Source: Bacteroidales bacterium
GTDB taxonomy: Bacteria; Bacteroidota; Bacteroidia; Bacteroidales; F082
DNA: 64,000 nucleotides
Reading direction: 5' to 3'
Assembly (NCBI GenBank): GCA_024400425.1
Contig: JAKSMV010000003.1
Span: 62,001-126,000, forward strand
Shown: one piece after another, positions 1-8,848 of the stretch
How the letters are laid out: each line of letters opens with the position of its first letter
Position numbering within the stretch: the stretch's first letter is position 1
Made by a program: the position numbers and the translations under genes
Notes under the pieces: model-generated
Database searches by the model: none
Seen by the model: only the letters and a program-made list of their open reading frames with translations
Told to the model about the DNA's origin: nothing

Positions 1-2
1 AC

Positions 3-347
3 TTTGTTTTCGGCAGCGGTGTGAAGGCTGGTGAATTGAACCTTTTTGTCTATAAAGGCTACGTCTTCAAGACTTACGAGGGTCGTCTCATCCAAGCGGG
101 CTACAACTCGAAGAACAACAACGCCACCATCCAGTCGAACGAGTTCAACTTCTCGGTCACAGATGAGAAAGTGGCCAAACAACTGGAACGCAGCGCTGGC
201 AAGTTCGTGGAACTTCGCTACAAGGAATACCTCGGGGCCTTGCCTTGGCGTGGCATGACCAAGTATGTGGTCGATAGCGTTCTTTCGGTAAGTACCAATG
301 GCGGAACGTTAGAGATGCCGGTAACGGTTCCCATTGAAGGGAATTGA
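3..347 (+). CDS. Conserved small Bacteroidota protein, C-terminal part (cut by window edge)
   Basis: The frame is open from base 3, so this is the last ~114 residues of a longer protein; the GTG at 21 is probably internal. Visible landmarks are GVKAGEL, then KGYVFKTYEG, FNFSV in the middle, and YKEYLGALPWRGMTKY near the end. This pattern matches, from memory, a small Bacteroidota family of about 150 residues with one N-terminal membrane helix; that helix would lie outside the window. The family has no established function and some database entries carry an unsupported dehydrogenase name. The stop is 46 bp before the next gene, on the same strand. Family assignment moderately sure, function unknown. 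Confidence 0.7.
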   Translation, partial: FVFGSGVKAGELNLFVYKGYVFKTYEGRLIQAGYNSKNNNATIQSNEFNFSVTDEKVAKQLERSAGKFVELRYKEYLGALPWRGMTKYVVDSVLSVSTNGGTLEMPVTVPIEGN

Positions 348-393
348 TTATTTCGAGACTTATTTTAAACAACAAATTATTAATTTTACCTAT

Positions 394-1722
394 ATGAAAA
401 AACACATTTTTACTTTGGTTTTTGCCCTTCTTGGCAGCGTATGCGCGTGGGCACAGGATTATGATTTCTCGGCAGTTTGCAGTACGGGACAGACACTTTG
501 CTATCAGATAAGGGGTAGCGCTGCTGTGGCTCTTGTAGGCTACGAAGGTAACATGACAGGTGAAATCACTCTTCCTGAAACAGTGGAATATGGTGGCGAC
601 ATATATAATGTAACTGCAATTGGCGATCATGCTTTCTTTGAATGTGGTGATCTTACAGGCTCCTTGAACATCCCAAATTCAGTAACCGAATTGGGCAATT
701 ATGCTTTTAATGGATGTGATGGCTTTAACGGCACTTTAAGTATTGGTAATTCTGTAACAATGATTGGCATTAGCGCTTTCCAAGGTTGCATTGGCTTCAC
801 TGGGTCGCTGACAATTCCGAATTCCGTGACTTCAATTGGCAAATATGCTTTTAATGGATGCAGCGGTTTTTCGGGTTCTTTGACCATTGGCAACTCCGTA
901 ACAGAGATTAAGGATAATACTTTCTGCCATTGTGAAGGCTTTACGGGGTCTTTGATTATTCCGAATTCTGTGACCTCAATTGGCAATTGTGCTTTCCAAA
1001 GTTGTAGAAGCTTTGACGGGTCGCTGACTATTGGAAGTTCTGTAACTGATATGGATTATTGGGCTTTCGGGTTTTGCAGTTTCTTGTCCATAATTTCCAA
1101 GAGATCAACACCTTCAACAGCAGATGAGGATTGCTTTTGTTGGGTCGCTGATTCAATTCCGGTGTATGTCCCTTGTGGCAGTTCTGGGGCTTACAGTCAA
1201 GCCGAAGGATGGAACCATTTTAGTAATTTCCATGAGTTCAAGCCATACGACATCAATCTGTTCTCGTCAGACGTAACCATGGGCAGTGTGGCATTTGCGC
1301 AGCTGCCAGATTGTGAGACGGGCATCTGCAAAGTAAAGGCTTCACCAATGCCTGGCTTTAAGTTCGATTACTGGATGGAAAACGGTGCGCAAGTATCTAC
1401 AGAGGCAGAATACAGCTTTGTGGCTACAGCCGACCGCACCCTCACGGCTTATTTCAGCGAGATCCTAGATGTGAATTCGTTCTTCGATACAGATTTGCAA
1501 CTATTCCCTAATCCTACTTGCGGCATAATCAATGTGCAATGCGATGGCATGAAGCACATCGCCGTAATGAATGCTTTAGGGCAGGTGGTTTATGAAACTG
1601 AACCTACCGATGCTCAATCGGCGCAAATCGACCTTTCAGGTTTTGGCTCAGGAATGTACGTCGTACGTGTCGTTACCGAAAATGGCCTGATTAACCGACA
1701 AGTTATTATCACTGAACAATAA
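394..1722 (+). CDS. Secreted BspA-like leucine-rich-repeat protein with type IX sorting domain
   Basis: A 442-residue cell-surface or secreted protein. The ATG at 394 is preferred over the upstream in-frame ATG at 334 because it opens directly onto a signal peptide (MKKHIFTLVFALLGSVCAWA). Residues ~60-260 hold about seven LRR_5/BspA-type repeats of ~23 residues, with the pattern LTIPNSVTSIGxxAFxxC. Residues ~295-360 look like a beta-rich repeat of the InlB/B-repeat kind (FKFDYWMENGAQVS). The last ~75 residues form a type A type IX secretion domain: LFPNPTCGIINV, then MNALGQVV, then GMYVVRV. Such proteins often mediate adhesion or protein binding. A strong hairpin follows the stop, so it is likely monocistronic or the last gene of a unit. 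Confidence 0.9.
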   Translation: MKKHIFTLVFALLGSVCAWAQDYDFSAVCSTGQTLCYQIRGSAAVALVGYEGNMTGEITLPETVEYGGDIYNVTAIGDHAFFECGDLTGSLNIPNSVTELGNYAFNGCDGFNGTLSIGNSVTMIGISAFQGCIGFTGSLTIPNSVTSIGKYAFNGCSGFSGSLTIGNSVTEIKDNTFCHCEGFTGSLIIPNSVTSIGNCAFQSCRSFDGSLTIGSSVTDMDYWAFGFCSFLSIISKRSTPSTADEDCFCWVADSIPVYVPCGSSGAYSQAEGWNHFSNFHEFKPYDINLFSSDVTMGSVAFAQLPDCETGICKVKASPMPGFKFDYWMENGAQVSTEAEYSFVATADRTLTAYFSEILDVNSFFDTDLQLFPNPTCGIINVQCDGMKHIAVMNALGQVVYETEPTDAQSAQIDLSGFGSGMYVVRVVTENGLINRQVIITEQ

Positions 1723-1738
1723 ACTAGTGTAGATTATT

Positions 1739-1776
1739 AACAAGAAGAGCCGGCGCATGCGTCGGCTCTTCTTGTT
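1739..1776 (+). terminator. Hairpin after the LRR protein gene
   Basis: Perfect 14-bp stem, AACAAGAAGAGCCG at 1739-1752 against its complement at 1763-1776, with a short palindromic loop. It lies 17 bp after the stop of the LRR gene and 22 bp before the stop of the convergent PII-like gene, so it could end transcription from both sides. There is no long T run, so intrinsic termination is likely but not certain. Confidence 0.75.
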
Positions 1777-1798
1777 GCATAAATAGAGCAAAGTTTCG

Positions 1799-2092
1799 TT
1801 AAATCATCCGCTCAATGTTCCACACGAAGGCGCGAAGACCGAGTTCTGGTGTCTTTTGGTCTTGTTCTTTCAGTGTGTTGAGTATCGGTGGCACCTTGTC
1901 GTCAGCGACCATAGTAAGAATTGCGTTGTTCAAGGTTGGCCAAGCGTGCGTTCCATAATGGGCTTCGCCTGTTTCACTTCCATGACCTTTGATTTCGTCC
2001 CATTCGGTATAGCCCGTGACGCCATTTTCGTTGAGCATCTTGGCGATTTCTTCGTAATAGGCTTGGTTGTATGCGATAAATATTGCTTTCAT
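1799..2092 (-). CDS. PII-like efflux-associated protein (PG0541 family)
   Basis: A 97-residue protein starting MKAIFIAYNQAYYEEI; the ATG at 2092 gives the family's usual length, while the longer frame to 2212 runs into a repeat-rich spacer. It resembles the small ferredoxin-fold PII/DUF-type proteins that sit beside RND pumps in Bacteroidota (PG0541 family). Conserved-looking features are GYTEWDEIKGHG, HAWPTLNN and a C-terminal VWNIERMI. It is the last gene of the minus-strand efflux operon, 134 bp downstream of the RND gene. A role as a sensor or regulator of the pump is inferred from context and fold only; no ligand can be read from the sequence. Confidence 0.8.
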   Translation of the reverse strand: MKAIFIAYNQAYYEEIAKMLNENGVTGYTEWDEIKGHGSETGEAHYGTHAWPTLNNAILTMVADDKVPPILNTLKEQDQKTPELGLRAFVWNIERMI

Positions 2093-2110
2093 GTTAATTT
2101 TGACAATTAG

Positions 2111-2213
2111 ACTGTTTGACTTGTGGACAATTAGATATTTGGACTTGTGGGATGCTGAGCGGAGCCGAAGCATTGACTTGTGGACTTGGAGTTGTTGGCT
2201 CCGAGTCCACAAG
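2111..2213. repeat. Repeat-rich spacer inside the efflux operon
   Basis: GACTTGTGGA occurs at 2118-2127 and 2175-2184 and with one change at 2142-2151. CTTGTGGACT at 2177-2186 pairs perfectly with AGTCCACAAG at 2204-2213. Between them ATGCT/AGCAT arms at 2152-2173 flank GAGCGGAGCCGA, a GAGCGGAGCC-type palindromic repeat. The spacer separates the RND pump gene from its PII-like partner and could form hairpins in the mRNA that lower expression of the last gene. Confidence 0.65.
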
Positions 2214-2226
2214 CCGATGTTGTCTT

Positions 2227-5200
2227 TTATCTGATGTTTTCCGTTGCCGTCAAGGCCTTTTCGGCTTTACGTTGCTTGCGACGGACGGCACGGGTTTCTA
2301 ACGAACAATACAAGGCCGGGATGAACACCAAGGTAATCAAGGTGGAGACGGTCAAACCCCAAGCCACGGTGACACCCAACGAGTTCCACATCTCGGCACC
2401 TTCGCCACGACCTATGGCCATTGGCACCATGCCGAGTACGGTAGTGAGGGTGGTCATCAAGATAGGACGCAGACGCGAGCGGGCAGCCTGGACGGTAGCT
2501 TCCTTCACTTCCACACCGCGTTCCTCAAGCAGCGTGGTGTAGTCGATGAGCACGATACCATTCTTCACGACGATACCCATCAAAATCAAGATACCAACGA
2601 AGGCCATCAAGCCCAAAGCGGTGTTGGTCACCCACAAGCCGAGCAACACACCTGTGAAGGTGAATGGCACGGAGAACATGATGACGAAAGGCTTCATCAG
2701 GTTTTCGAACTGGGCAGCCATCACGATATAAACCAAGATGATGATGAGGATGAGCAAGGTGAACAGGTCGCCGAACATCTCTTGCTGCTGTTCGTAGTCA
2801 CCGGCAATCTTGGTGACGATTTCAGAAGGAATTGCGGTCTCGTCGATGATTTCTTCAGCCATCTGCACCACATCGCTCAACACTTGCCCTGTGCCAACCA
2901 CAGCTGTGACTTTCACCAAACGTTCACGGTCCTTACGTTCGATTTGAGGAGGGGTGAGGGCTTCAATCACAGTGCCGAGGTCGCCAACGCGGATGGCTTG
3001 ACCGTAGTTGTTGTAAATCTTAATGTTTTCGATGTCTTCAACGCTCTCGCGGAATTCGGGTGCATAACGCACGCGGATGTCGTATTCCTCACCGTCTTCA
3101 CGATAATAAGAGGTGACCGAACCATTCATGCGGTTGCTCACAAACGAGGCTGCGGTGCTGCTGTTCAAGCCGTTGAGGGCAAGTTTCTCACGGTCGAAGT
3201 CGATTTGATATTCAGGGATGTACTCATCGCGGCTGACGATGACTTGCTTGATGCCACGTTCGCGGAACTTCGCTGCAAGCTCATTGGCAACGATATCAGT
3301 GGTTTCGAAGCTATAGCCATAAACTTCAACGACGACGGTTGTCATACCGCCCATGCCGCCCATGCCTTCCGAAACATTGGCTTTCTTGATTTGAGGCATG
3401 GCGTTGAGTTTGGTACGGATTTCGTCAGCAAGTTCTGACGATGAGCGCAAACCAGCCTTGCGGCGTTCGGTCTTGGTACCGATACGCAAGTTGAAGGAAA
3501 TGATGTGAGTACCGTTGTTACGCATCGAGGCGAAAGCGTTGTCGGAGTCGGCCTGACCGAAGCTGAAGTTGCAGATCTGTACCTCAGGCATGGCCATGAA
3601 GTCTTCGGCAAGTTGCTTGGCAAAGGCGCCAGTCACCTCTTGGCCAGTACCCGTAGGCAACTCAATGTTGATGGAGAGTCGGTTGGAGTCGCTCTTCGGC
3701 ATCATTTCATTCTTCAAGCCAGGAGCGAAGATGACAACTGATAGAATGAACAAGCCCATCATACTGAAGAACACAATCTTACGGTGATTCACGGCCCAGT
3801 TGATGAGTCGGGCATAGCCATTACTGATGGCATCCAAGCCTTTATTGATAGGAACGAAGATGGCCTTGTGGAGCTTGCCTTGGTGAGGATTCATCACCAG
3901 CATTCTGGAACACATCATTGGCACCAAAGTCAAGGCACCGCAAGTGGAGACAATCATGATGATGGACACAATCCAACCCAACTGGCGGAACATGACGCCC
4001 GTGGTACCCTTAATCATGGTCAGAGGCAAGAACACCGCCAACATGGTGAGGGTAGAGGCGATAACCGAAAGTTGCACCTCTTGGGTGGCGTGCACGGCGG
4101 CTTCTTTTGGTTTCTCACCTTTTTCGATATGAGTAGTGATGTTCTCCAAGACCACGATAGCGTCGTCAACGACCATACCGATAGCGATGGAAAGTGCCGA
4201 CATGGAGATGATATTCAAGGTGTTGCCCGTAGCGAACAAGTAAATCAACGAAGCCAGCAACGAAATCGGGATGGCCATGATGATGATGATGGTAGCGCGC
4301 CAACGGCCCAAGAATACGAACACAACCAACATGACCAAGAGGAAGGTGATGAGGATGGTGTCCTTCAAGCTGTTGATGGTGTTGATGATATCGACAGAAC
4401 CATCGACGATGATGCTGACTTTCACATCGGAAGGCAGTGTCTTTTCGACATTCTTCAGTTCTTTCTTGATGCCCTTGATGACGTTCACAGCGTTGGCATC
4501 GGTCTGTTTCTGGATAGTGATGGTAGCACCCTGAATGCCGTTGCTATATGATTCTTGCGAACGCTCTTCCGGTCCGTCAACCACTTGTGCGACGTCTTTC
4601 AGATAGATAGGAGCGCTGTTGAATGTGCCAATGATGACGCCTTCCATCTCTTTGGCCGAAGTGAACTCCTTCTGGATACGGAGGTTATAGCTATTCGAAC
4701 CCACATCGATGTAACCTGCAGGAATGTTCCTGTTTTCGTACATCAAGGTCTGAGAGATGCCTTCGATTGTAAGATTGTAGGCTTCCAGCTTGTTTGGGTC
4801 AACATAGACTTGGATTTCACGCTTAGGCGCACCCGTTGCCGAAACCGTACCCACGCCGCTCACGCGTGCCAAAGGCGTTGTGATACGGTCGTCGATAAGT
4901 TTCTCAAGGGCGGGCAAGCTCTCCTTGGCGGTAACACTGAGAAGCATGATAGGCATGTCTTCGGCGTTGAACTTGAACAAGACGGGGTTGGTAGCGCCGT
5001 CAGGCAAGTAGTTTCGCACAATGTCAATCTTGTCGCGTACGTTGTTGGTGGCGGTTTCGATGTCGATGCCGCTTTCGAATTCCAAGGAGATGACCGAAGT
5101 GTTCTCCTTAGATGTGGAGCTAAGGTGCTTCAGGTCGGGGACGGCGTTAAGGGTATTCTCCAAGGTCTTGGAGATATTGGTCTCGATATCGGCGGCGCTG

Positions 5201-5361
5201 GCTCCCGGATAGGAAGTCATCACCATGATGAAGTTGGTCTCCATGTCGGGCAACTGGTTGATGGAAAGGTTCATCAACGAGAAGATACCGAAGATGGCAA
5301 CGGCGATGAACACCAATGCCGTGGTGACCGGATTGTTGACGGCTGTTCTTTGTAAACTCAT
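2227..5361 (-). CDS. RND multidrug efflux transporter, inner-membrane pump (AcrB/HAE1 type)
   Basis: A 1,044-residue pump of the AcrB/MexB class, full length for the family. It exchanges protons for hydrophobic substrates and works with the membrane fusion protein and TolC-type channel encoded just upstream. Landmarks: N-terminal helix at residues ~10-30, periplasmic porter domain, a helix bundle at ~335-560 with the proton-relay pair D399-D400 in GMVVDDAIVVLEN, a second porter half, and a last helix bundle from ~870. The start lies 12 bp after the adaptor stop, so the two are co-transcribed. Substrate cannot be predicted from sequence. A Gly/Met-rich loop (GMGGMGGM) is visible near residue 670. 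Confidence 0.95.
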   Translation of the reverse strand: MSLQRTAVNNPVTTALVFIAVAIFGIFSLMNLSINQLPDMETNFIMVMTSYPGASAADIETNISKTLENTLNAVPDLKHLSSTSKENTSVISLEFESGIDIETATNNVRDKIDIVRNYLPDGATNPVLFKFNAEDMPIMLLSVTAKESLPALEKLIDDRITTPLARVSGVGTVSATGAPKREIQVYVDPNKLEAYNLTIEGISQTLMYENRNIPAGYIDVGSNSYNLRIQKEFTSAKEMEGVIIGTFNSAPIYLKDVAQVVDGPEERSQESYSNGIQGATITIQKQTDANAVNVIKGIKKELKNVEKTLPSDVKVSIIVDGSVDIINTINSLKDTILITFLLVMLVVFVFLGRWRATIIIIMAIPISLLASLIYLFATGNTLNIISMSALSIAIGMVVDDAIVVLENITTHIEKGEKPKEAAVHATQEVQLSVIASTLTMLAVFLPLTMIKGTTGVMFRQLGWIVSIIMIVSTCGALTLVPMMCSRMLVMNPHQGKLHKAIFVPINKGLDAISNGYARLINWAVNHRKIVFFSMMGLFILSVVIFAPGLKNEMMPKSDSNRLSINIELPTGTGQEVTGAFAKQLAEDFMAMPEVQICNFSFGQADSDNAFASMRNNGTHIISFNLRIGTKTERRKAGLRSSSELADEIRTKLNAMPQIKKANVSEGMGGMGGMTTVVVEVYGYSFETTDIVANELAAKFRERGIKQVIVSRDEYIPEYQIDFDREKLALNGLNSSTAASFVSNRMNGSVTSYYREDGEEYDIRVRYAPEFRESVEDIENIKIYNNYGQAIRVGDLGTVIEALTPPQIERKDRERLVKVTAVVGTGQVLSDVVQMAEEIIDETAIPSEIVTKIAGDYEQQQEMFGDLFTLLILIIILVYIVMAAQFENLMKPFVIMFSVPFTFTGVLLGLWVTNTALGLMAFVGILILMGIVVKNGIVLIDYTTLLEERGVEVKEATVQAARSRLRPILMTTLTTVLGMVPMAIGRGEGAEMWNSLGVTVAWGLTVSTLITLVFIPALYCSLETRAVRRKQRKAEKALTATENIR

Positions 5362-5373
5362 TGACTCGTCTCC

Positions 5374-6390
5374 TTATTTTACAGTAACCTTCACACCATC
5401 TTTCAGACGCACTTGACCTTCGGTGACCACTTTGTCGCCTTCGTTGATGCCGCTGATGATTTCGTATTTGTTGCCCATGCGCTTGCCGGTTTCCACCAAG
5501 GTGTATTTCACGGTGTTGTCGGGTTGGAGCACATAGATGAAATGCTCACCCGAGCCCATCTGCTTGACGACTGCCACATCAGGAACCACGACATGGTGAT
5601 TGGTACCGAAGTTGGCGCTCACGCGAGCGAACATGCCAGGACGCAACTTCTGGTCCTTGTTTTCCACGATGACCTCAACAGGGAAGGTGTGGGTGCTGGC
5701 GTTGATGGTAGGGTAGATGAGGTTGACCTTGCCTTGGAACACCTCGCCAGGATAGGCTTCGACGGTGACGTCGAACAACATGCCTTCGTTGACTTGGGTG
5801 AAGAGGCTTTCCGAAATGTTGATGAGCATCTTGACTGGACTGATTTGCTCGACGACGAAGATTGGCTGGGTCATCGAATACATGTCGCCCTTGTCGTAGT
5901 TACGGGCTGTGACCACGCCATTGATAGGGCTACGCAGCACCGTGTTTTCGGCGAGGTTGCTGTAGGTCTTGCGTGACAGATTGAGCGCCAGCTTAGCCAT
6001 GTCGTAATCAGCTTGTGCGACGGCACCTAAATTATAAAGCTCGGTGAGACGGCTCAATTCGATACTGTCGTTGACGATTTGAAGACGTGTCTTGGCGAGG
6101 TTCACATCATCCATGCGAGCCAGCACTTGACCCTTCTTGACTTGATTGCCCACTTCGGCGTTGATGCTTACGATACGGCCGGCGCTTTGCGACACGATGT
6201 TGTTCGTTGCAAAAGGCTCGATGTTAGATGTGTAGGTGTTGGTGATGTCGATGTCCTCGGCTTGAACCGTGACAACGCTGACGACTGGATCAGCCTTAGG
6301 AGCGGCAGCTGATTCTTCGGTCTTCTTTCCACATGCCGAAAAGAGGAAGGCTGTGGACATTGCGATTAAACTTAATTTTGTGTATTTCAT
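5374..6390 (-). CDS. Efflux RND transporter periplasmic adaptor subunit (membrane fusion protein)
   Basis: A 338-residue periplasmic lipoprotein that links the RND pump to the outer-membrane channel. The N-terminus has a lipoprotein signal with a lipobox ending in SAC at about residue 20. The biotinyl-lipoyl half motifs are visible (SINAEVGNQVKKGQVLARMD and LRSPINGVVTARNYDKGD), separated by a short alpha-hairpin, followed by beta-barrel and membrane-proximal domains ending RLKDGVKVTVK. It is the second gene of the operon. The 70-bp gap to the TolC-like gene carries a palindromic repeat that might adjust its expression relative to the first gene. Confidence 0.94.
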   Translation of the reverse strand: MKYTKLSLIAMSTAFLFSACGKKTEESAAAPKADPVVSVVTVQAEDIDITNTYTSNIEPFATNNIVSQSAGRIVSINAEVGNQVKKGQVLARMDDVNLAKTRLQIVNDSIELSRLTELYNLGAVAQADYDMAKLALNLSRKTYSNLAENTVLRSPINGVVTARNYDKGDMYSMTQPIFVVEQISPVKMLINISESLFTQVNEGMLFDVTVEAYPGEVFQGKVNLIYPTINASTHTFPVEVIVENKDQKLRPGMFARVSANFGTNHHVVVPDVAVVKQMGSGEHFIYVLQPDNTVKYTLVETGKRMGNKYEIISGINEGDKVVTEGQVRLKDGVKVTVK

Positions 6391-6430
6391 TGTGTTGTGT
6401 ATTATTGTTTCGTTGATTGTATTTGTCTTT

Positions 6431-6458
6431 GTAGAGACCTGCCATGGCGCGTCTCTAC
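6431..6458. repeat. REP-like palindrome, copy 1 (between TolC-like gene and adaptor gene)
   Basis: A 28-nt imperfect palindrome starting GTAGAGACCTGCC and ending ATGGCGCGTCTCTAC. It is the same family as the copies at 16711, 16760, 17084, 17129 and 19923. It begins 40 bp upstream of the adaptor gene and ends two bases from the stop of the TolC-like gene, so it forms a hairpin inside the operon transcript. Confidence 0.85.
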
Positions 6459-6460
6459 AA

Positions 6461-7768
6461 TTATTCTTTGCCTAACATTTCGTCCAAATTGGCCTTGGCC
6501 ACCATGAAATTGTAGATGGCTTGAGCTTGCGTCAGTTGGGCTTGTTCGAGGGCGAGTTGCGCATCGTTGAGTTCGACGAGGGTGGCCTTGCCTACTTCAT
6601 ACATCTTCTCGGTGATTTCGTAGCTTTTTTGGGCAATCTCCACTGTCGCGTTGGCGGCTTGGTAGTTCTTGATGCAAAGCGCCATCTGGTCGTTGTAGTT
6701 GCGGATGCCAATACGGAGGTTGCGTTCGGCATCTTCGCGCTGAAGGTCAAGCATGTCCTTGGTCTTCTTGCTCTGCATGATGTTGTTGTGCTTGGCGAAA
6801 CCGTCGAAAATCGGGACACTCAGGCTGAGGGCCGCTGTCGATGATGGGAACCAGCGTAATTCATCGTCGCCCATGGCGCTGTAGTTGTAGTTGATGCTGG
6901 CGGCTAGGGTTGGGATGTATTGCTTTTTCTGCATCCGGATGGTCGATTCGAGCATACGGCCTTGCAGTTCGAGTTGAGCCAACGAGCTGTTGCCGCTGAG
7001 GTCGTCCTTGACAACGTATGGAGCCAACATGTAATCCGTGTAATCACTGATTTTGCCCACCACTTCCACATCGGTTTCAAGGTCGATGCCCATGACGGCC
7101 TTCAGCTGCCATGTGGCCAGAAGCACGGCGTTTTCGGCGCTTGAAACGTTAGGCTCGGCGTTCATTACGTTGACTTGTGCACGAAGACGTTCCACCTCTG
7201 AGGCTTTGCCGACGAGGGCGCGTTGTTCGGTCTTCTCGTAGTTCTTCTGGGCATTATCATAAACTTGCGTCATCACATTGAGCGATTCCTTGGCAAGAAG
7301 CACGGCATAGAACGACTGCTTCACCTGCTTAATCAAAGAAATCTTCGACGAGCGGGCTTGCTCAACGGTCATCTCAACGTCCATGCCCGAGAGTTTCAGG
7401 CTTTCCCACAGTTGTGCGTTGATGAGAGGCATGCTGGCCGAAGCTGCAGCACTGATGTTGTTGTCGCGACCAACTTTGATTTCCATTGGGTTGCCGCCCA
7501 TGTCCATCACCATCACTTGTTTTAATAAGGTGCGTTGGTACGACCCTGATGCGCTGATGTTAGGATAAAGCGAGGCATAACTGCCTTTTTTGGCATAACC
7601 GCTCTTCTCGATGGTCATGTCTGCAATCTTGATGGTATTGCTCTCCGAAAGGGCAATTTCCAAGGCTTGGTCCAAGGTGAGCTGGAGAGGCTGCTGGCCG
7701 AAAGCCGAGCCGATGCTTGCCAGCACCACGCTTGCAAATGATAAAATACTGATTTTTAACTTGTTCAT
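6461..7768 (-). CDS. TolC family outer-membrane efflux channel
   Basis: A 435-residue protein with signal peptide (MNKLKISILSFASVVLASIG, mature part starting near QQPLQLT). The two halves have the long helical repeats of outer-membrane efflux proteins: LTLDQALEIALSESNTIK at the start and YEVGKATLVELNDAQLAL near the end. It trimerises in the outer membrane as the exit duct for the RND pump. It is the first gene of the four-gene minus-strand unit TolC-adaptor-RND-PII-like protein, behind a Bacteroidota promoter at 7798-7805. No regulator gene adjoins the operon. Confidence 0.94.
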   Translation of the reverse strand: MNKLKISILSFASVVLASIGSAFGQQPLQLTLDQALEIALSESNTIKIADMTIEKSGYAKKGSYASLYPNISASGSYQRTLLKQVMVMDMGGNPMEIKVGRDNNISAAASASMPLINAQLWESLKLSGMDVEMTVEQARSSKISLIKQVKQSFYAVLLAKESLNVMTQVYDNAQKNYEKTEQRALVGKASEVERLRAQVNVMNAEPNVSSAENAVLLATWQLKAVMGIDLETDVEVVGKISDYTDYMLAPYVVKDDLSGNSSLAQLELQGRMLESTIRMQKKQYIPTLAASINYNYSAMGDDELRWFPSSTAALSLSVPIFDGFAKHNNIMQSKKTKDMLDLQREDAERNLRIGIRNYNDQMALCIKNYQAANATVEIAQKSYEITEKMYEVGKATLVELNDAQLALEQAQLTQAQAIYNFMVAKANLDEMLGKE

Positions 7769-7797
7769 TGTTGATTTAATACATTTTTTGGAAGATG

Positions 7798-7805
7798 CAA
7801 AAATA
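7798..7805 (-). promoter_or_regulatory. Promoter -7 box of the efflux operon
   Basis: On the minus strand TATTTTTG, followed by C, matches the Bacteroidota -7 consensus TAnnTTTG, about 30 bp before the TolC-like start codon. From here to 8032 I see no gene or clear RNA, only AT-rich sequence. Confidence 0.6.
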
Positions 7806-8032
7806 AGTCATTTTTTCGGAGTTTTACACATCTTTCAACAAAACCTTTGCTTTATTCAACAAATATAAAATCAACAGTTTTAGGCTTCATACGAAATGGG
7901 ATTTTGCTTCAATAAATTCACAGCATTCCCAATGTCTGCAGAATTGAAAGATTCTTGTTTATGGTTATTGTTTTTTTGCCGCCAATTTCGAAAAAAAATC
8001 CTGTGTTTCCCTTTCACTTAAGTTTTTATACT

Positions 8033-8040
8033 ATGTTTGC
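8033..8040 (+). promoter_or_regulatory. Promoter -7 box of the hypothetical membrane protein gene
   Basis: TATGTTTG followed by C, 19 bp before the ATG at 8060, fits the TAnnTTTG consensus. It faces away from the efflux operon promoter. Confidence 0.55.
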
Positions 8041-8059
8041 AATGTAAAATTCTAATGTT

Positions 8060-8761
8060 ATGAAAAGAGCAAAATCATTAAAAATCATTTATGTGTTAGT
8101 GTTTGTACTTATGGCGGGACTTTACTTTGTCATGTATTCTAATGTCTCACCTTTATGGTCAAGGATTTCGGCATTTTTGCTGATTCCAATTTTTGTTTTC
8201 GCATTGCTGCTGCCTCGTCTTTGGTTGAAATATTACAAGAAATTCAATATTGTAGAAACTCGGCCACAAGGAAATAGAATAGTGAGAATTAAAGGATTAA
8301 ATGACGAGCAAAGGAAGAATTTTCTCGAGGAGCACATGCCATTCTATAGCAATGACGGAGATGATTTAGGGTATTCTGAATGGAAGCCGGAAGTCAAAAT
8401 CGTTGATGGGATCATTTATTTTCTGTATCCTAATGCAGTCGGCTTTTCTGACTTTTGTGATGAATTATACCCATATATACTTAGTGGGGATGCCGAGATG
8501 CAAAATGAAGATGCCGAACTTACAGGATGGTATCCTATGACTGATGGACATTCTGAAAAACAAGATGTCCCTTTTAAGAATAAGACTTTGATGTTGTTTC
8601 GCATTGATCGTCTGAAAAATGAAGATTTCCTTTATTTCGCTACAGAATACAATCATGTCTATAAAATGGAATTGGGTGTTGAAAAATTGACTGAAGTCAA
8701 AGATGTGAAAGTCAACTATGAGCCGATGCCCGACTGGAATACACTCGTTCCTGATATTTGA
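8060..8761 (+). CDS. Hypothetical membrane-anchored protein
   Basis: A 233-residue protein I do not recognise. Two hydrophobic helices lie near the N-terminus (about residues 8-27 and 33-52, MAGLYFVMYSNV and LLIPIFVFALLLP). The remaining ~180 residues are soluble and mixed alpha/beta, with many acidic and aromatic residues, probably on the cytoplasmic side after a hairpin. It has its own promoter and no obvious operon partner: divergent from the efflux operon and 87 bp before parC, which has a separate promoter. Lower G+C than its neighbours by eye. No function proposed. Confidence 0.75.
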   Translation: MKRAKSLKIIYVLVFVLMAGLYFVMYSNVSPLWSRISAFLLIPIFVFALLLPRLWLKYYKKFNIVETRPQGNRIVRIKGLNDEQRKNFLEEHMPFYSNDGDDLGYSEWKPEVKIVDGIIYFLYPNAVGFSDFCDELYPYILSGDAEMQNEDAELTGWYPMTDGHSEKQDVPFKNKTLMLFRIDRLKNEDFLYFATEYNHVYKMELGVEKLTEVKDVKVNYEPMPDWNTLVPDI

Positions 8762-8801
8762 TTGTCCGATTTTGATTCCATTTTAATAAATAGTTTTTTC
8801 C

Positions 8802-8809
8802 TATCTTTG
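8802..8809 (+). promoter_or_regulatory. Promoter -7 box of parC
   Basis: TATCTTTG followed by CC, 39 bp before the parC start, a clear match to the Bacteroidota -7 consensus. Confidence 0.65.
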
Positions 8810-8848
8810 CCGCTTTAAACCTATTTTGCAGCAAAAACAGGAGATTTT

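Noticed and set aside
334..393. Upstream in-frame ATG for the LRR protein
   Set aside because: It overlaps the end of the preceding gene and would place 20 polar residues before a signal peptide.
3784..5355. Long plus-strand frames opposite the RND pump
   Set aside because: His- and Asp-rich antisense shadows of a conserved gene, with no signals of their own.
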